DNA from: JAASSS01 sp021767745
GTDB taxonomy: Bacteria; Pseudomonadota; Gammaproteobacteria; UBA5335
DNA: 36,837 nt
NCBI GenBank assembly: GCA_034189165.1
Contig: JAXHVN010000025.1
Span: 1-36,837 of the forward strand
Direction: 5' to 3'
Shown in pieces: positions 29,500 through 36,837 of the stretch. The notes below the pieces were generated by a model, which saw only the letters and a program-made list of their open reading frames with translations, made no database searches and was not told the origin of the DNA. Both the position numbers and the translations under genes were made by a program. The number at the start of each line of letters is the position of its first letter. Position 1 is the first letter of the stretch.

Positions 29500-32252
29500 G
29501 CGGTTCGCCGCCGATCGTGGCGGTGCGGGAGCTGTCCCACCGCTATGGCCAGACGCAGGCGCTGGAGGCGGTATCGCTGACGCTGCCGGCGGGGCGCACG
29601 CTGGCACTCATCGGCCCGGACGGCGTCGGCAAGTCCACGCTGCTCGGCCTGCTCACCGGGGCCCGTCGCATCCAAGCCGGCGAGGTGCAGGTATTCGGCG
29701 GCGACATGCGCAGCGCCGGCCACCGCAACCGCGTCTGCGCACGCATCGCCTACATGCCCCAGGGCCTCGGTCGCAATCTCTACGGCGACCTCACGGTAGC
29801 GGAGAACCTGCACGTCTTCGGTCGCCTGTTCGGCCAGCCGCCGGCCGAACGGCGGGCACGGATCCGAACGCTGCTGCGCGCCACCGGGCTGGCCGGATTT
29901 CCCGACCGGCTGGCCGCCAAGCTGTCCGGCGGCATGAAGCAGAAGCTCGGCCTGTGCTGCGCGCTGATCCACGATCCCGACCTGCTGGTGCTGGACGAGC
30001 CGACGACCGGCGTCGACCCGCTCTCGCGCCAGCAGTTCTGGGCGCTGATCGAACGGATTCGTACGGAGCGCCCGCAGATGAGCGTGATCGTCGCCACCGC
30101 CTATATGGAGGAGGCCGCTCGCTTCGACACGCTGATCGCGATGCACGACGGCCGCGTGCTGGCCACGGGCACGGCCGAGGCGCTGCGTGAGCGCACCGGT
30201 GCCGAGTCGCTGGAAGCCGCCTTCATCGCCCTGCTGCCGGCAGCGGTGCGGCGCGGCCACCGGGCACTGACGATTCCGCCGCGGCCGGCCGACACGGAGG
30301 AGCCGGTGATCATCGCCACCGAGCTGACGCGCCGGTTCGGCGACTTCGTCGCCGTCGATGGAGTCAGCTTTCGCATCGGCCGCGGCGAGATCTTCGGCTT
30401 TCTCGGCTCGAACGGCTGCGGCAAGACCACGACGATGAAGATGCTGACCGGCCTGCTGCCCGCTTCCGCTGGCGAGGCCTGGCTGTTCGGGGAGCGCGTG
30501 GCGAAAACCTCACTGGCGATGCGCCGGCGCGTGGGCTACATGACGCAGGCCTTTTCGCTCTACGAGGAGCTGACGGTGCGCCAGAACCTGGCGCTGCACG
30601 GTCGGCTGTTTCACCTGTCGGCCGCCACACTGCGCGAGCGCCTGCCGACACTGCTGGAGACCTTCGGTCTCACGCGGCACGCCGACGCGCTGCCGGCCGA
30701 CCTGCCGCTCGGCGTGCGCCAGCGGCTGTCGCTGGCAGTGGCGGTGATCCACGAGCCGGACCTGCTGATCCTCGATGAGCCGACCTCGGGCGTGGATCCG
30801 ATCGCGCGGGACCGGTTCTGGCAGCTGCTGGTCTCGCTCTCCCGCGAGCGCGGCGTGACGATCTTCATCTCCACGCACTTCATGAACGAGGCCGAGCGCT
30901 GCGACCGGATCTCGCTGATGCACGCCGGGCGCGTCCTGGCCAGCGATACGCCGGCCGCGCTGCAGGCGGCGCGCGGGGCGCCGGATCTGGAAACGGCCTT
31001 CGTCGACTATCTGCAGGAGGCCGCCGGCGAGGCGGACACACCCGCCGAGATGCCGGCATCCGGACCAGTGCCGCCGGCCGTTACACCAGCCGGCCGGCCA
31101 CCGCGGCGCTGGCCGTTCAGCAGCCGGCGGATGCGAGCGTTCCTCTATCGCGAAAGCCTGGCGCTGCTGCGCGACCCGATCCGCCTGTCCGTGGCGCTGG
31201 TCGGCACGGCGCTGCTGATGCTCATCTTCGGCTACGGCATCTCGCTGGACGTGGAGGACCTGCCGTTCGCCGTGCTCGACCGTGACGACACGCCCGAAAG
31301 CCGCGCCTATGTCGAGAACCTGGCTGGTTCGCGCTACTTCATCCCCCGGCCACCGCTGCGCGACGAGGCGCAGATGCAGCGGCGGCTGCAGACCGGCGAG
31401 CTGACGGTGGCGCTGGAGATCCCCCCGGGCTTCGGCCGCAGCCTGCGGCGCGGCAGCCGGACGGAGATCGCGGCCTGGATCGATGGCGCCATGCCGTTCC
31501 GGGCGGAGACGGTCGCCGGCTACCTGCAGGGGGCACACCTGGACTTCCTGGCGCGGGAGCTGGCGCTGCGGCCGCTGCCGGCAGCCGCGACCCCTGCCAC
31601 CGCTCTGCCCGTCCGGCTGGAACCGCGCTTTCGCTACAACCAGGCCTTCGAGAGCATCAATGCCATGGTGCCCGCGGTGATCGCGCTGCTGCTGGTGTTC
31701 ATTCCGTCGATCCTGATGGCGCTTGCCGTGGTCCGGGAGAAGGAGCTCGGCTCGATCACCAACCTCTATGTCACTCCGGCCGGGCGGCTTGAGTTCCTGC
31801 TCGGCAAACAGCTGCCCTACGTGGCGGTCGGCATGATCAACTTCGCACTGATGACCGCCATGGCGCGCTGGCCGTTCGGCGTGCCGCTCAAGGGCAGCCT
31901 GCTGGGGCTGACGCTCGGCGCACTGGCCTATGTGGCGGCGACCACGGCCATCGGTCTGCTGATGTCGGCCTTCACCCGCACGCAGATCGCGGCGCTGTTC
32001 GGTACCGCCATCGTCACGATGATGCCGGCGGTGCACTACTCCGGCATGCTGCAGCCGGTCTCGAGCCTGGAGGGCAGCAGTCAGCTCATCGGCCAGCTGT
32101 TTCCGACGACGTATTTCGTCAAGATCAGCGTCGGCGCCTTCGCCAAGGGCCTCTCGCTGGTCGATCTGATGCCCTTCCTGCTGCCGCTGGCCGCCTTCGC
32201 GCCGACGCTGCTGCTGCTGAGCCTGATCTCGCTCCGTCGACAGGCGCCCTGA
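29496..32252 (+). CDS. rbbA: RbbA-like fused ABC transporter (two ATPase domains plus permease)
   Basis: A 918-residue protein close in size to E. coli RbbA. The first ATPase domain has Walker A GPDGVGKST (40-48), signature LSGG (143-146) and LDEPT (166-170), but the switch histidine is replaced by Tyr203 (ATAYMEEA). The second has GSNGCGKTT (304-312), a degenerate signature LPLG (403-406), LDEPT (426-430) and His461 (STHFMNEAERCD). The rest (about 560-918) is an ABC-2 permease with a large periplasmic loop. The start at 29496 overlaps the adaptor stop; an upstream in-frame extension lies inside the adaptor gene. E. coli RbbA was described as ribosome-associated, yet this operon looks like an exporter. 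Confidence 0.93.
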   Translation: MSGSPPIVAVRELSHRYGQTQALEAVSLTLPAGRTLALIGPDGVGKSTLLGLLTGARRIQAGEVQVFGGDMRSAGHRNRVCARIAYMPQGLGRNLYGDLTVAENLHVFGRLFGQPPAERRARIRTLLRATGLAGFPDRLAAKLSGGMKQKLGLCCALIHDPDLLVLDEPTTGVDPLSRQQFWALIERIRTERPQMSVIVATAYMEEAARFDTLIAMHDGRVLATGTAEALRERTGAESLEAAFIALLPAAVRRGHRALTIPPRPADTEEPVIIATELTRRFGDFVAVDGVSFRIGRGEIFGFLGSNGCGKTTTMKMLTGLLPASAGEAWLFGERVAKTSLAMRRRVGYMTQAFSLYEELTVRQNLALHGRLFHLSAATLRERLPTLLETFGLTRHADALPADLPLGVRQRLSLAVAVIHEPDLLILDEPTSGVDPIARDRFWQLLVSLSRERGVTIFISTHFMNEAERCDRISLMHAGRVLASDTPAALQAARGAPDLETAFVDYLQEAAGEADTPAEMPASGPVPPAVTPAGRPPRRWPFSSRRMRAFLYRESLALLRDPIRLSVALVGTALLMLIFGYGISLDVEDLPFAVLDRDDTPESRAYVENLAGSRYFIPRPPLRDEAQMQRRLQTGELTVALEIPPGFGRSLRRGSRTEIAAWIDGAMPFRAETVAGYLQGAHLDFLARELALRPLPAAATPATALPVRLEPRFRYNQAFESINAMVPAVIALLLVFIPSILMALAVVREKELGSITNLYVTPAGRLEFLLGKQLPYVAVGMINFALMTAMARWPFGVPLKGSLLGLTLGALAYVAATTAIGLLMSAFTRTQIAALFGTAIVTMMPAVHYSGMLQPVSSLEGSSQLIGQLFPTTYFVKISVGAFAKGLSLVDLMPFLLPLAAFAPTLLLLSLISLRRQAP

Positions 32253-33373
32253 TGATGCTGGATCTGCGCAACGTGCTCTGGCTGGGGCTCAAGGAACTGC
32301 GCAGCATCCGCTACGACCGCTTCATGCTGCTGTTCGTGATCTATTCGTTCACCTTCTCGGTGTACAGCCAGGCCACCGGACTGCAGCACGATCTGCACAA
32401 TGCCGCGGTCGGCGTGGTGGACGAGGATCATTCCGTGCTGAGCCGGCGCATCGCGGCGGCCTTTCTGCCACCGGAGTTCAAGCCGGCGCGCTACCTCGAG
32501 TTCGCCGAGCTGGACGACGCGCTGGAGCATGCCCGCGTCACCTTCGTGGTGGTGCTGCCGGCGGGACTGGCGGCGGACCTGCGCGCGAACCGCCAGCCGC
32601 AGATCCAGATCGTCATCGATGCCACGGCGATGATGCAGGCGGGCCTTGGCGCCAACTACATCCAGAACATCATCGCGGCAGAGGTGGCCGACTACCTGCA
32701 GGTGCCCCGCCAGCCCCTGCCGATCGCGCTGGAGACGCGCTTCGCCTTCAATCCGGCCCTGGAAAGCGGCTGGTTCACCGGGGTGATGGCGCTGATCAAT
32801 AACGTGACGATGCTGGCGGTGCTGCTGAGCGGCGCGGCGTTGATCCGCGAGCGCGAGCACGGCACGATCGAACACCTGCTGGTGATGCCGCTGCGGCCGG
32901 CGGAGATCATGATCGCCAAGGTCTGGGCCAACGGACTGGTGATCGTGCTGGCCGTGATCGTCTCGCTGCTAGTCGTCATCCGAGGGCTGGTCGGCGTCCC
33001 GCTGGTCGGCTCGCCGGCACTGTTCGTCGGCGGCGTCGTGCTGTATCTGTTCTTCGCCACCGCGCTCGGCATCTTCCTCGGCACGCTCGCCCGCTCCATG
33101 CCGCAGCTCGGCCTGCTGTTCATCCTCATCGTGTTGCCGATGAATCTGCTGTCCGGTGGCAATACACCGCTGGAAAGCATGCCGAGGCTGCTGCAGTGGG
33201 TGATGCAGGCCGTGCCCTCGACACACTTCGTTCACTTTGCGCAGGCTATCCTGTTCCGTGGCGCCGGCATCGACGTGCTCTGGCCGCGCTTCGCCGCGAC
33301 CTTCGGCATCGGTATGCTATTTTTTGCGGTCAGCCTGTATCGCTTCCGCCGGGCGCTGGCGGTGACTGGCTAG
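32252..33373 (+). CDS. ABC-2 permease (YhhJ-like), partner of the RbbA-like protein
   Basis: A 373-residue membrane protein with one N-terminal helix, a periplasmic domain of about 140 residues and five C-terminal helices. FTGVMALINNVTMLAVLLSGAALIREREHGTIEHLLVMPLRPAEIMIAKVWANG is the classic ABC-2 coupling region. LPMNLLSGGNTPLESMPRLLQWVMQAVPSTHF is the last helix pair. The start shares one base with the upstream stop (TGATG). Together with the permease half of the RbbA-like protein it should make a heterodimeric membrane channel. The substrate is unknown. Confidence 0.92.
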   Translation: MMLDLRNVLWLGLKELRSIRYDRFMLLFVIYSFTFSVYSQATGLQHDLHNAAVGVVDEDHSVLSRRIAAAFLPPEFKPARYLEFAELDDALEHARVTFVVVLPAGLAADLRANRQPQIQIVIDATAMMQAGLGANYIQNIIAAEVADYLQVPRQPLPIALETRFAFNPALESGWFTGVMALINNVTMLAVLLSGAALIREREHGTIEHLLVMPLRPAEIMIAKVWANGLVIVLAVIVSLLVVIRGLVGVPLVGSPALFVGGVVLYLFFATALGIFLGTLARSMPQLGLLFILIVLPMNLLSGGNTPLESMPRLLQWVMQAVPSTHFVHFAQAILFRGAGIDVLWPRFAATFGIGMLFFAVSLYRFRRALAVTG

Positions 33374-33414
33374 AACGATGCCCTGATCCCCCCACCCTGC
33401 CTGCGGAAAACCTC

Positions 33415-34551
33415 ATGCTGGATATGGAAATCCCGCCAATCGCCTCGCCGTTCATTTCGGCCAAGCGCGATGTGCTCAATGGCGTCATCGCCGGCCGCGA
33501 GGTCGACCCCGACCTTCGCTGGCGCCTGCGCTACACACGTGTGATGAATCGCCTGCTCGGCCCGCTCCGGTATCTGGAAGAACGCTACTACGACGACAAG
33601 GTCCGGCAGGTGGAGATCGCCGAACCACCGGTGATGATCATCGGCCACTGGCGCAGCGGTACGACGCACCTGCACTACCTGATGGATCAGGATCCGCGCT
33701 TCGCCTCCATCACGAACGTCGAGGCCGCCGGCAGCAGTGCCCTGTTCGTGCTGGCCCGATGGCTGGAGAAGCTGGGCGGCATCCTGCCGACGATGCGCCG
33801 GCCCATGGACAATCTGCCGGTGGGCGTGGACATGGCGCAGGAAGAGGAGTTCGCGGTCGCCTCCCGCAGTGACACCGCGATGTACTTCCACTGGATGTAC
33901 CTGCGCCACACCCGCGAGATCTTCGAGCGCACCGTGCTGTTCGAGAACGCCCCGGCGGCGGCCGAGGAATATGCGGCGCTGCACAAGTTCATCCTGCAGC
34001 AGGCGACGATGCTGCACGACAAGCCCATCCTGCTGAAGAATCCGCCGAGCACCGGCCGGGTGGCACTGCTGACCCGGCTCTACCCGGGCGCGAAGTTCAT
34101 CTTCCTGCACCGCGACCCCTACCAGGTGTTCCGCTCGACCCGCCATCTGTATGAAAAGATGGAGAACACCTACGCCGTCCAGCGTCTGTCGCCGCGCGAG
34201 CGCGACGAGACCGTGCTCTACGTGTACGGCCGCATCATGCAGCGCTATCTGGACGAGCGTTCGCAGATCCCGGCCGGCCAACTGGTGGAAGTCAGCTACG
34301 ATGAGCTGGATCGCGATGGCCTCGGCACCCTGCGACGCATCTACGAAACGCTGGGCCTGCCCGGCTGGGCGCAGGCCGAACCTCACTTCAAGAGCTATCT
34401 GGCCTCCCAGCAGGACTACCAGAAGAACAAACACCGGGATGACCCCGAGGTCTACCGGATGGTCAACGAGGTCGCCGGACCGGTGTTCGACGCCTTCGGT
34501 TACGAGCGCCGAGGCGAGGCACCTGCTCGAGCGGTTGCCGCAGCCGGCTGA
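33415..34551 (+). CDS. Sulfotransferase-family protein
   Basis: A 378-residue PAPS-dependent sulfotransferase-like enzyme. The 5'-phosphosulfate loop is IIGHWRSGTTHLHYLM (75-90), and the 3'-phosphate site is FIFLHRDPYQVFRSTR (228-243) with Arg233 and Ser241. EVSYDELDRDGLGTLRRIYETLGL is the conserved C-terminal part. Bacterial relatives of this length are mostly of unknown substrate. ATG at 33415 was chosen because the homologous region starts nearby; an ATG at 33424 is also possible. It begins 41 bp after the permease gene on the same strand. The next gene follows 26 bp downstream, so it probably heads a four-gene run. Confidence 0.86.
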   Translation: MLDMEIPPIASPFISAKRDVLNGVIAGREVDPDLRWRLRYTRVMNRLLGPLRYLEERYYDDKVRQVEIAEPPVMIIGHWRSGTTHLHYLMDQDPRFASITNVEAAGSSALFVLARWLEKLGGILPTMRRPMDNLPVGVDMAQEEEFAVASRSDTAMYFHWMYLRHTREIFERTVLFENAPAAAEEYAALHKFILQQATMLHDKPILLKNPPSTGRVALLTRLYPGAKFIFLHRDPYQVFRSTRHLYEKMENTYAVQRLSPRERDETVLYVYGRIMQRYLDERSQIPAGQLVEVSYDELDRDGLGTLRRIYETLGLPGWAQAEPHFKSYLASQQDYQKNKHRDDPEVYRMVNEVAGPVFDAFGYERRGEAPARAVAAAG

Positions 34552-34577
34552 ACTCATCATCCTGACGCGAGACATCC

Positions 34578-35000
34578 ATGCGCCAACCGTCGAGATATCT
34601 GCCGGCCTGCGCCGGCCTGCTGCTGATCGCCCTCACCCCGGCCGTGGCCGACGAAATGCCGTTGCCCGCCGGACTGTGGCGGATTCAGACTACGATGGAA
34701 AGCTCGCTGCCGATGCTCAATCGTCAGCAGACCCAGGAGCAGTGCGTGGCACCCGACGAGTCGTTCAATCCAGCGCAGATGACGCAGGGGCTCGAGTGCA
34801 GCATGCTCGAATCCAGCCGGCAGGGCGACCGGCTGGACTGGCAGGCCAAGTGCGCCAGCCAAGGCATGGAGATGGACACCGTCGGCCATGTGATCGTGCG
34901 TGGGAACACAGCAAGCAGCGAGATGACGATGCAGGCCAGCGGCCCCATGCCAGTCACCATGACGGTGACGTCCGAGGGCAAGCGCATCGGTGACTGCTGA
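34578..35000 (+). CDS. DUF3617-family periplasmic protein
   Basis: A 140-residue exported protein. A signal peptide covers about 1-24 (ending AVADE). MPLPAGLWRIQTTMESSLPML is the family start, and four cysteines follow (in EQCVAP, LECSML, AKCAS and the terminal GDC), enough for two disulfides. Function of the family is unknown. Its last 11 bases overlap the start of the hydrolase gene, pointing to co-translation. Confidence 0.8.
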   Translation: MRQPSRYLPACAGLLLIALTPAVADEMPLPAGLWRIQTTMESSLPMLNRQQTQEQCVAPDESFNPAQMTQGLECSMLESSRQGDRLDWQAKCASQGMEMDTVGHVIVRGNTASSEMTMQASGPMPVTMTVTSEGKRIGDC

Positions 35001-35958
35001 GGCCGAGGGCCAGGCGCCCGGCCTCGTGCCATCCTCGCTGCCGCCGATCCAGCGGACCGCCCTGCCCGAGGGCAGCATGGCCCATCACGCCTGGGGCGAG
35101 GGGCCGACGCTGGTCCTGCTCCATGGCTTCCCCGACTCCCCAGCCAGCTTCGCCGCTCTGGCGCCGCGGCTGGCAGCCGCCGGCTATCGGGTCCTGGCGC
35201 CGTACCTGCCCGGCTACGGCGAATCGACGCTACCGCCGCCGAGCGACTTGCTGACCGCCGCCGGGCAGCTGGAGCAGTGGCTGGCAGCCGTGGCAGCGCC
35301 GGAGCCGGTGGTGCTGGTCGGCCACGACTGGGGGTCGATCCTCGCCCAGCTGCTGCTGGCTCGCCAGCGCCACACACCGCGGCCGGCATGCCGCATCGAG
35401 GCGGCAGTGCTGGCGGCAGTACCGCCGATCCGCACCTTCCTGCGGCATCTGACGCCCGCCCAGCTCTGGCGCTCGCGCTACATGCTCTATCTGCAGCTGC
35501 CCGGCATCGTCGGCTGGCTGCAGCGCCGCCGTCTGCGCTACCTCGCCCGCCTCTGGCGGCGCTGGTCGCCGATGCTGCCGCGCGAGGAGCCCGCCCGGGT
35601 GGCGGCGCAACGGCTGCTGTCGCCGGCGCCGACCCTCGAGCAGGCGATCGGCTACTACCGCAGCCTGCTCAATCCCGCCCATAGCGGCCCGCGCCGCTGG
35701 GCCCGTACCCTGCGCCTGCTGCTCGGCCGGATCGAGCAGCCGGTGTTGGTGCTCGCCGGCAGCGGGGACGGCTGCATCGGTCCCGGCATGTTCGTCGGCG
35801 CCCGCCGCGACTGCCCACATCCGGCCAGCCGCCAGCAGTGGTTCGGCCCGTGCGGGCATTTCATGCAACTGGAGCGGCCGGCGCTGGTGGCCGACAGCAT
35901 CACCGCCTTCCTGGACACAGCCCTGCCCCGGCAGATCGTCACGGCCCCCGGGCAATGA
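34990..35958 (+). CDS. Alpha/beta hydrolase, epoxide hydrolase-like
   Basis: A 322-residue hydrolase. LVLLHGFPDSPASF holds the oxyanion HGFPDS (45-50), and GHDWGSILAQ places the nucleophile Asp113. An aspartate rather than a serine there is typical of epoxide hydrolases and haloalkane dehalogenases. The catalytic histidine is in GPCGHFMQLERP near the end, and an acid is likely in GSGDGC. The start is GTG at 34990 inside the DUF3617 gene; ATG at 35077 is an alternative that trims 29 residues of poorly conserved sequence. The stop overlaps the next start (ATGA). The substrate is unknown. Confidence 0.87.
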   Translation: MTAEAEGQAPGLVPSSLPPIQRTALPEGSMAHHAWGEGPTLVLLHGFPDSPASFAALAPRLAAAGYRVLAPYLPGYGESTLPPPSDLLTAAGQLEQWLAAVAAPEPVVLVGHDWGSILAQLLLARQRHTPRPACRIEAAVLAAVPPIRTFLRHLTPAQLWRSRYMLYLQLPGIVGWLQRRRLRYLARLWRRWSPMLPREEPARVAAQRLLSPAPTLEQAIGYYRSLLNPAHSGPRRWARTLRLLLGRIEQPVLVLAGSGDGCIGPGMFVGARRDCPHPASRQQWFGPCGHFMQLERPALVADSITAFLDTALPRQIVTAPGQ

Positions 35959-36827
35959 GCACTGGCGCCCCCGAGCCGGTCTGGCTCGCGCGCCTCAGCC
36001 TGCTGCTGCTTGCCCTGCCCGTCGTCGCGCTGGTCTGGCAGGTGCTGGACCGGCCGGCATCGGCGCGACTGCCGGCACCGGCCGTGATGCCGGCGGCACT
36101 GCGCGCAGCGGCCCCGCCACCTGACTCGATCGACTGGGCGGCCTTCACCTCCGAACGGCGCCGCCGCGAGCAGCTACTGCAGTTCGTGCACGCGCCGCTC
36201 GAGCACCACAACGCCGCGATCCTCGCCGATCGGCGCCGGCTCGAACGCCTACGCACGCGCCAGCCGCTGACGCCGGCCGAACTCGACTGGCTGGCGGGCC
36301 TGGCGAGCCGGTACCGGCTGCCACCGCAGGACTGGCAGTCGCAGGGCAGCTTTCGGCGCCTCGCCGCACGGGTGGACGTGGTGCCACCTTCCCTGCCGCT
36401 CGCGCATGCGGCGCTGGTAACGCGCTGGGGCCATCACGAGCAAATGCTGGCGCTGCACAATCTGTTCCGCCGGCTGTGCCACACGCCGGACTGCGGCGCC
36501 CTGCCGCCGACCCGCCCGGCCGGGCGCCACTACCGCTGGCAGCGATTTGGCAGTGCGGCGGAGGCGGTGGCCGGCGAACTGCACCGCTACAACACCCACC
36601 CGGCCTATCTGGCCTTCCGGCAGGCGCGTGCCGAACGGCGGCGGGCACGGCAGCCGCTTGCGGGGCTGGCGCTGCTTGCCGCGCTGCCGCCTCACGCCTT
36701 CGACCCACACCCGACGGCGGAGATCGAAAGCGTGATTCGTACCCGCCAGCTCAATCATCTGGACGCGATCGCCAGCTGCCGCACCCACCACTGGCCCGGC
36801 TGTCCGGAGGCGCTGACGGCTCCATAG
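35955..36827 (+). CDS. Bax-like glucosaminidase-fold protein lacking the catalytic Glu
   Basis: A 290-residue membrane-anchored protein: one helix at about 11-30, then a periplasmic domain. Residues 110-230 follow the pattern of E. coli Bax and glycoside hydrolase 73: DWLAGLASRYRL, RRLAARVDVVPPSLPLAHAAL, HNLFRRLC, YRWQRFGSAAEAVAGELHRYNTHPAYLAFRQARAE. In active members the helix after LAxAA reads close to ESGWG or ESAWG; here it is VTRWG (155-159), so the general-acid Glu is replaced by valine. A paired Cys175/Cys180 resembles Bax. It may be a wall-binding or structural protein rather than an enzyme. Its start overlaps the hydrolase stop; the gene ends 10 bp before the window edge. Confidence 0.78.
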   Translation: MSTGAPEPVWLARLSLLLLALPVVALVWQVLDRPASARLPAPAVMPAALRAAAPPPDSIDWAAFTSERRRREQLLQFVHAPLEHHNAAILADRRRLERLRTRQPLTPAELDWLAGLASRYRLPPQDWQSQGSFRRLAARVDVVPPSLPLAHAALVTRWGHHEQMLALHNLFRRLCHTPDCGALPPTRPAGRHYRWQRFGSAAEAVAGELHRYNTHPAYLAFRQARAERRRARQPLAGLALLAALPPHAFDPHPTAEIESVIRTRQLNHLDAIASCRTHHWPGCPEALTAP

Positions 36828-36837
36828 CGCCTCGCGG

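Noticed and set aside
1..36837. Mobile elements, prophage, tRNA and rRNA genes
   Set aside because: No transposase, integrase, terminal inverted repeats, or tRNA/rRNA-like sequences were recognised on either strand.

Overview
The window is one contiguous, GC-rich, gene-dense piece of bacterial chromosome, with about 38 protein genes on both strands. I see no RNA genes, no insertion sequences and no phage or integrase genes. Gene content points to a halophilic or halotolerant, aerobic, Gram-negative gammaproteobacterium. It carries an ectoine operon (ectABC), a BacNaV-type sodium channel, a sodium:solute symporter, a TonB-type transducer, an AmpG-type muropeptide permease, lipoproteins with lipoboxes and a complete pqqABCDE cluster. 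Species cannot be named from the sequence alone.

Layout, left to right. 1-463 (-): start of a TonB-like energy transducer, cut by the window edge, with a tandem VEPxP repeat. 698-2103 (-): gph-rpe. 2175-2627 (+): CopD-like membrane protein. 2691-3011 (-) and 3087-3968 (+): small cytochrome c, divergent from purC. 4069-4860 (-): voltage-gated sodium channel. 4861-5538: the longest gene-free stretch, AT-rich in its middle, with two perfect DnaA boxes. 5539-8192: bacterioferritin, ApbE lipoprotein (FMN transferase) and a Tas-like aldo-keto reductase. 8470-8802 (-): short secreted protein with an interrupted palindrome upstream and a UUCG terminator downstream. 8961-12831 (+): ectoine promoter, ectA-ectB-ectC and an SSS-family symporter. 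12837-15287 (-): BASS-family transporter plus an ABC-2 exporter pair with overlapping genes. 15413-16891 (+): AmpG-like permease. 16863-18800 (-): unusual pyruvate kinase. 18834-20427: xthA and pyrE, divergent around a perfect 21-bp palindrome. 20469-21077: DUF4124 protein. 21106-21990 (-): argB. 22132-25334 (+): pqqABCDE. 25402-26685 (+): Old Yellow Enzyme-family oxidoreductase. 26716-28343: lipoprotein, four-helix membrane protein and DoxX-like protein. 28438-33373 (+): three-gene operon (HlyD-type protein, RbbA-like fused ABC protein, ABC-2 permease) behind a sequence with the geometry of a class II FNR/ANR promoter. 33415-36827 (+): sulfotransferase, DUF3617 protein, alpha/beta hydrolase and a Bax-like protein lacking the expected catalytic glutamate.

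Themes. Salt and osmotic life is served by ectoine synthesis, a co-oriented Na+ symporter and the Na+ channel. Periplasmic oxidation is implied by PQQ synthesis, ApbE-dependent flavinylation and cytochrome c, although no PQQ-dependent dehydrogenase lies in the window. The most notable items are the FNR-type promoter geometry and the asymmetric ATP sites of the RbbA-like transporter, the AT-rich DnaA-box island, the sodium channel with the TLESWSM filter, the two-domain-like pyruvate kinase with a long N-terminal extension, and the Bax-like protein with a replaced active-site residue. I did not find a clearly new multi-gene system. The best candidates for new biology are the 28.3-33.4 kb operon and the 33.4-36.8 kb cluster.
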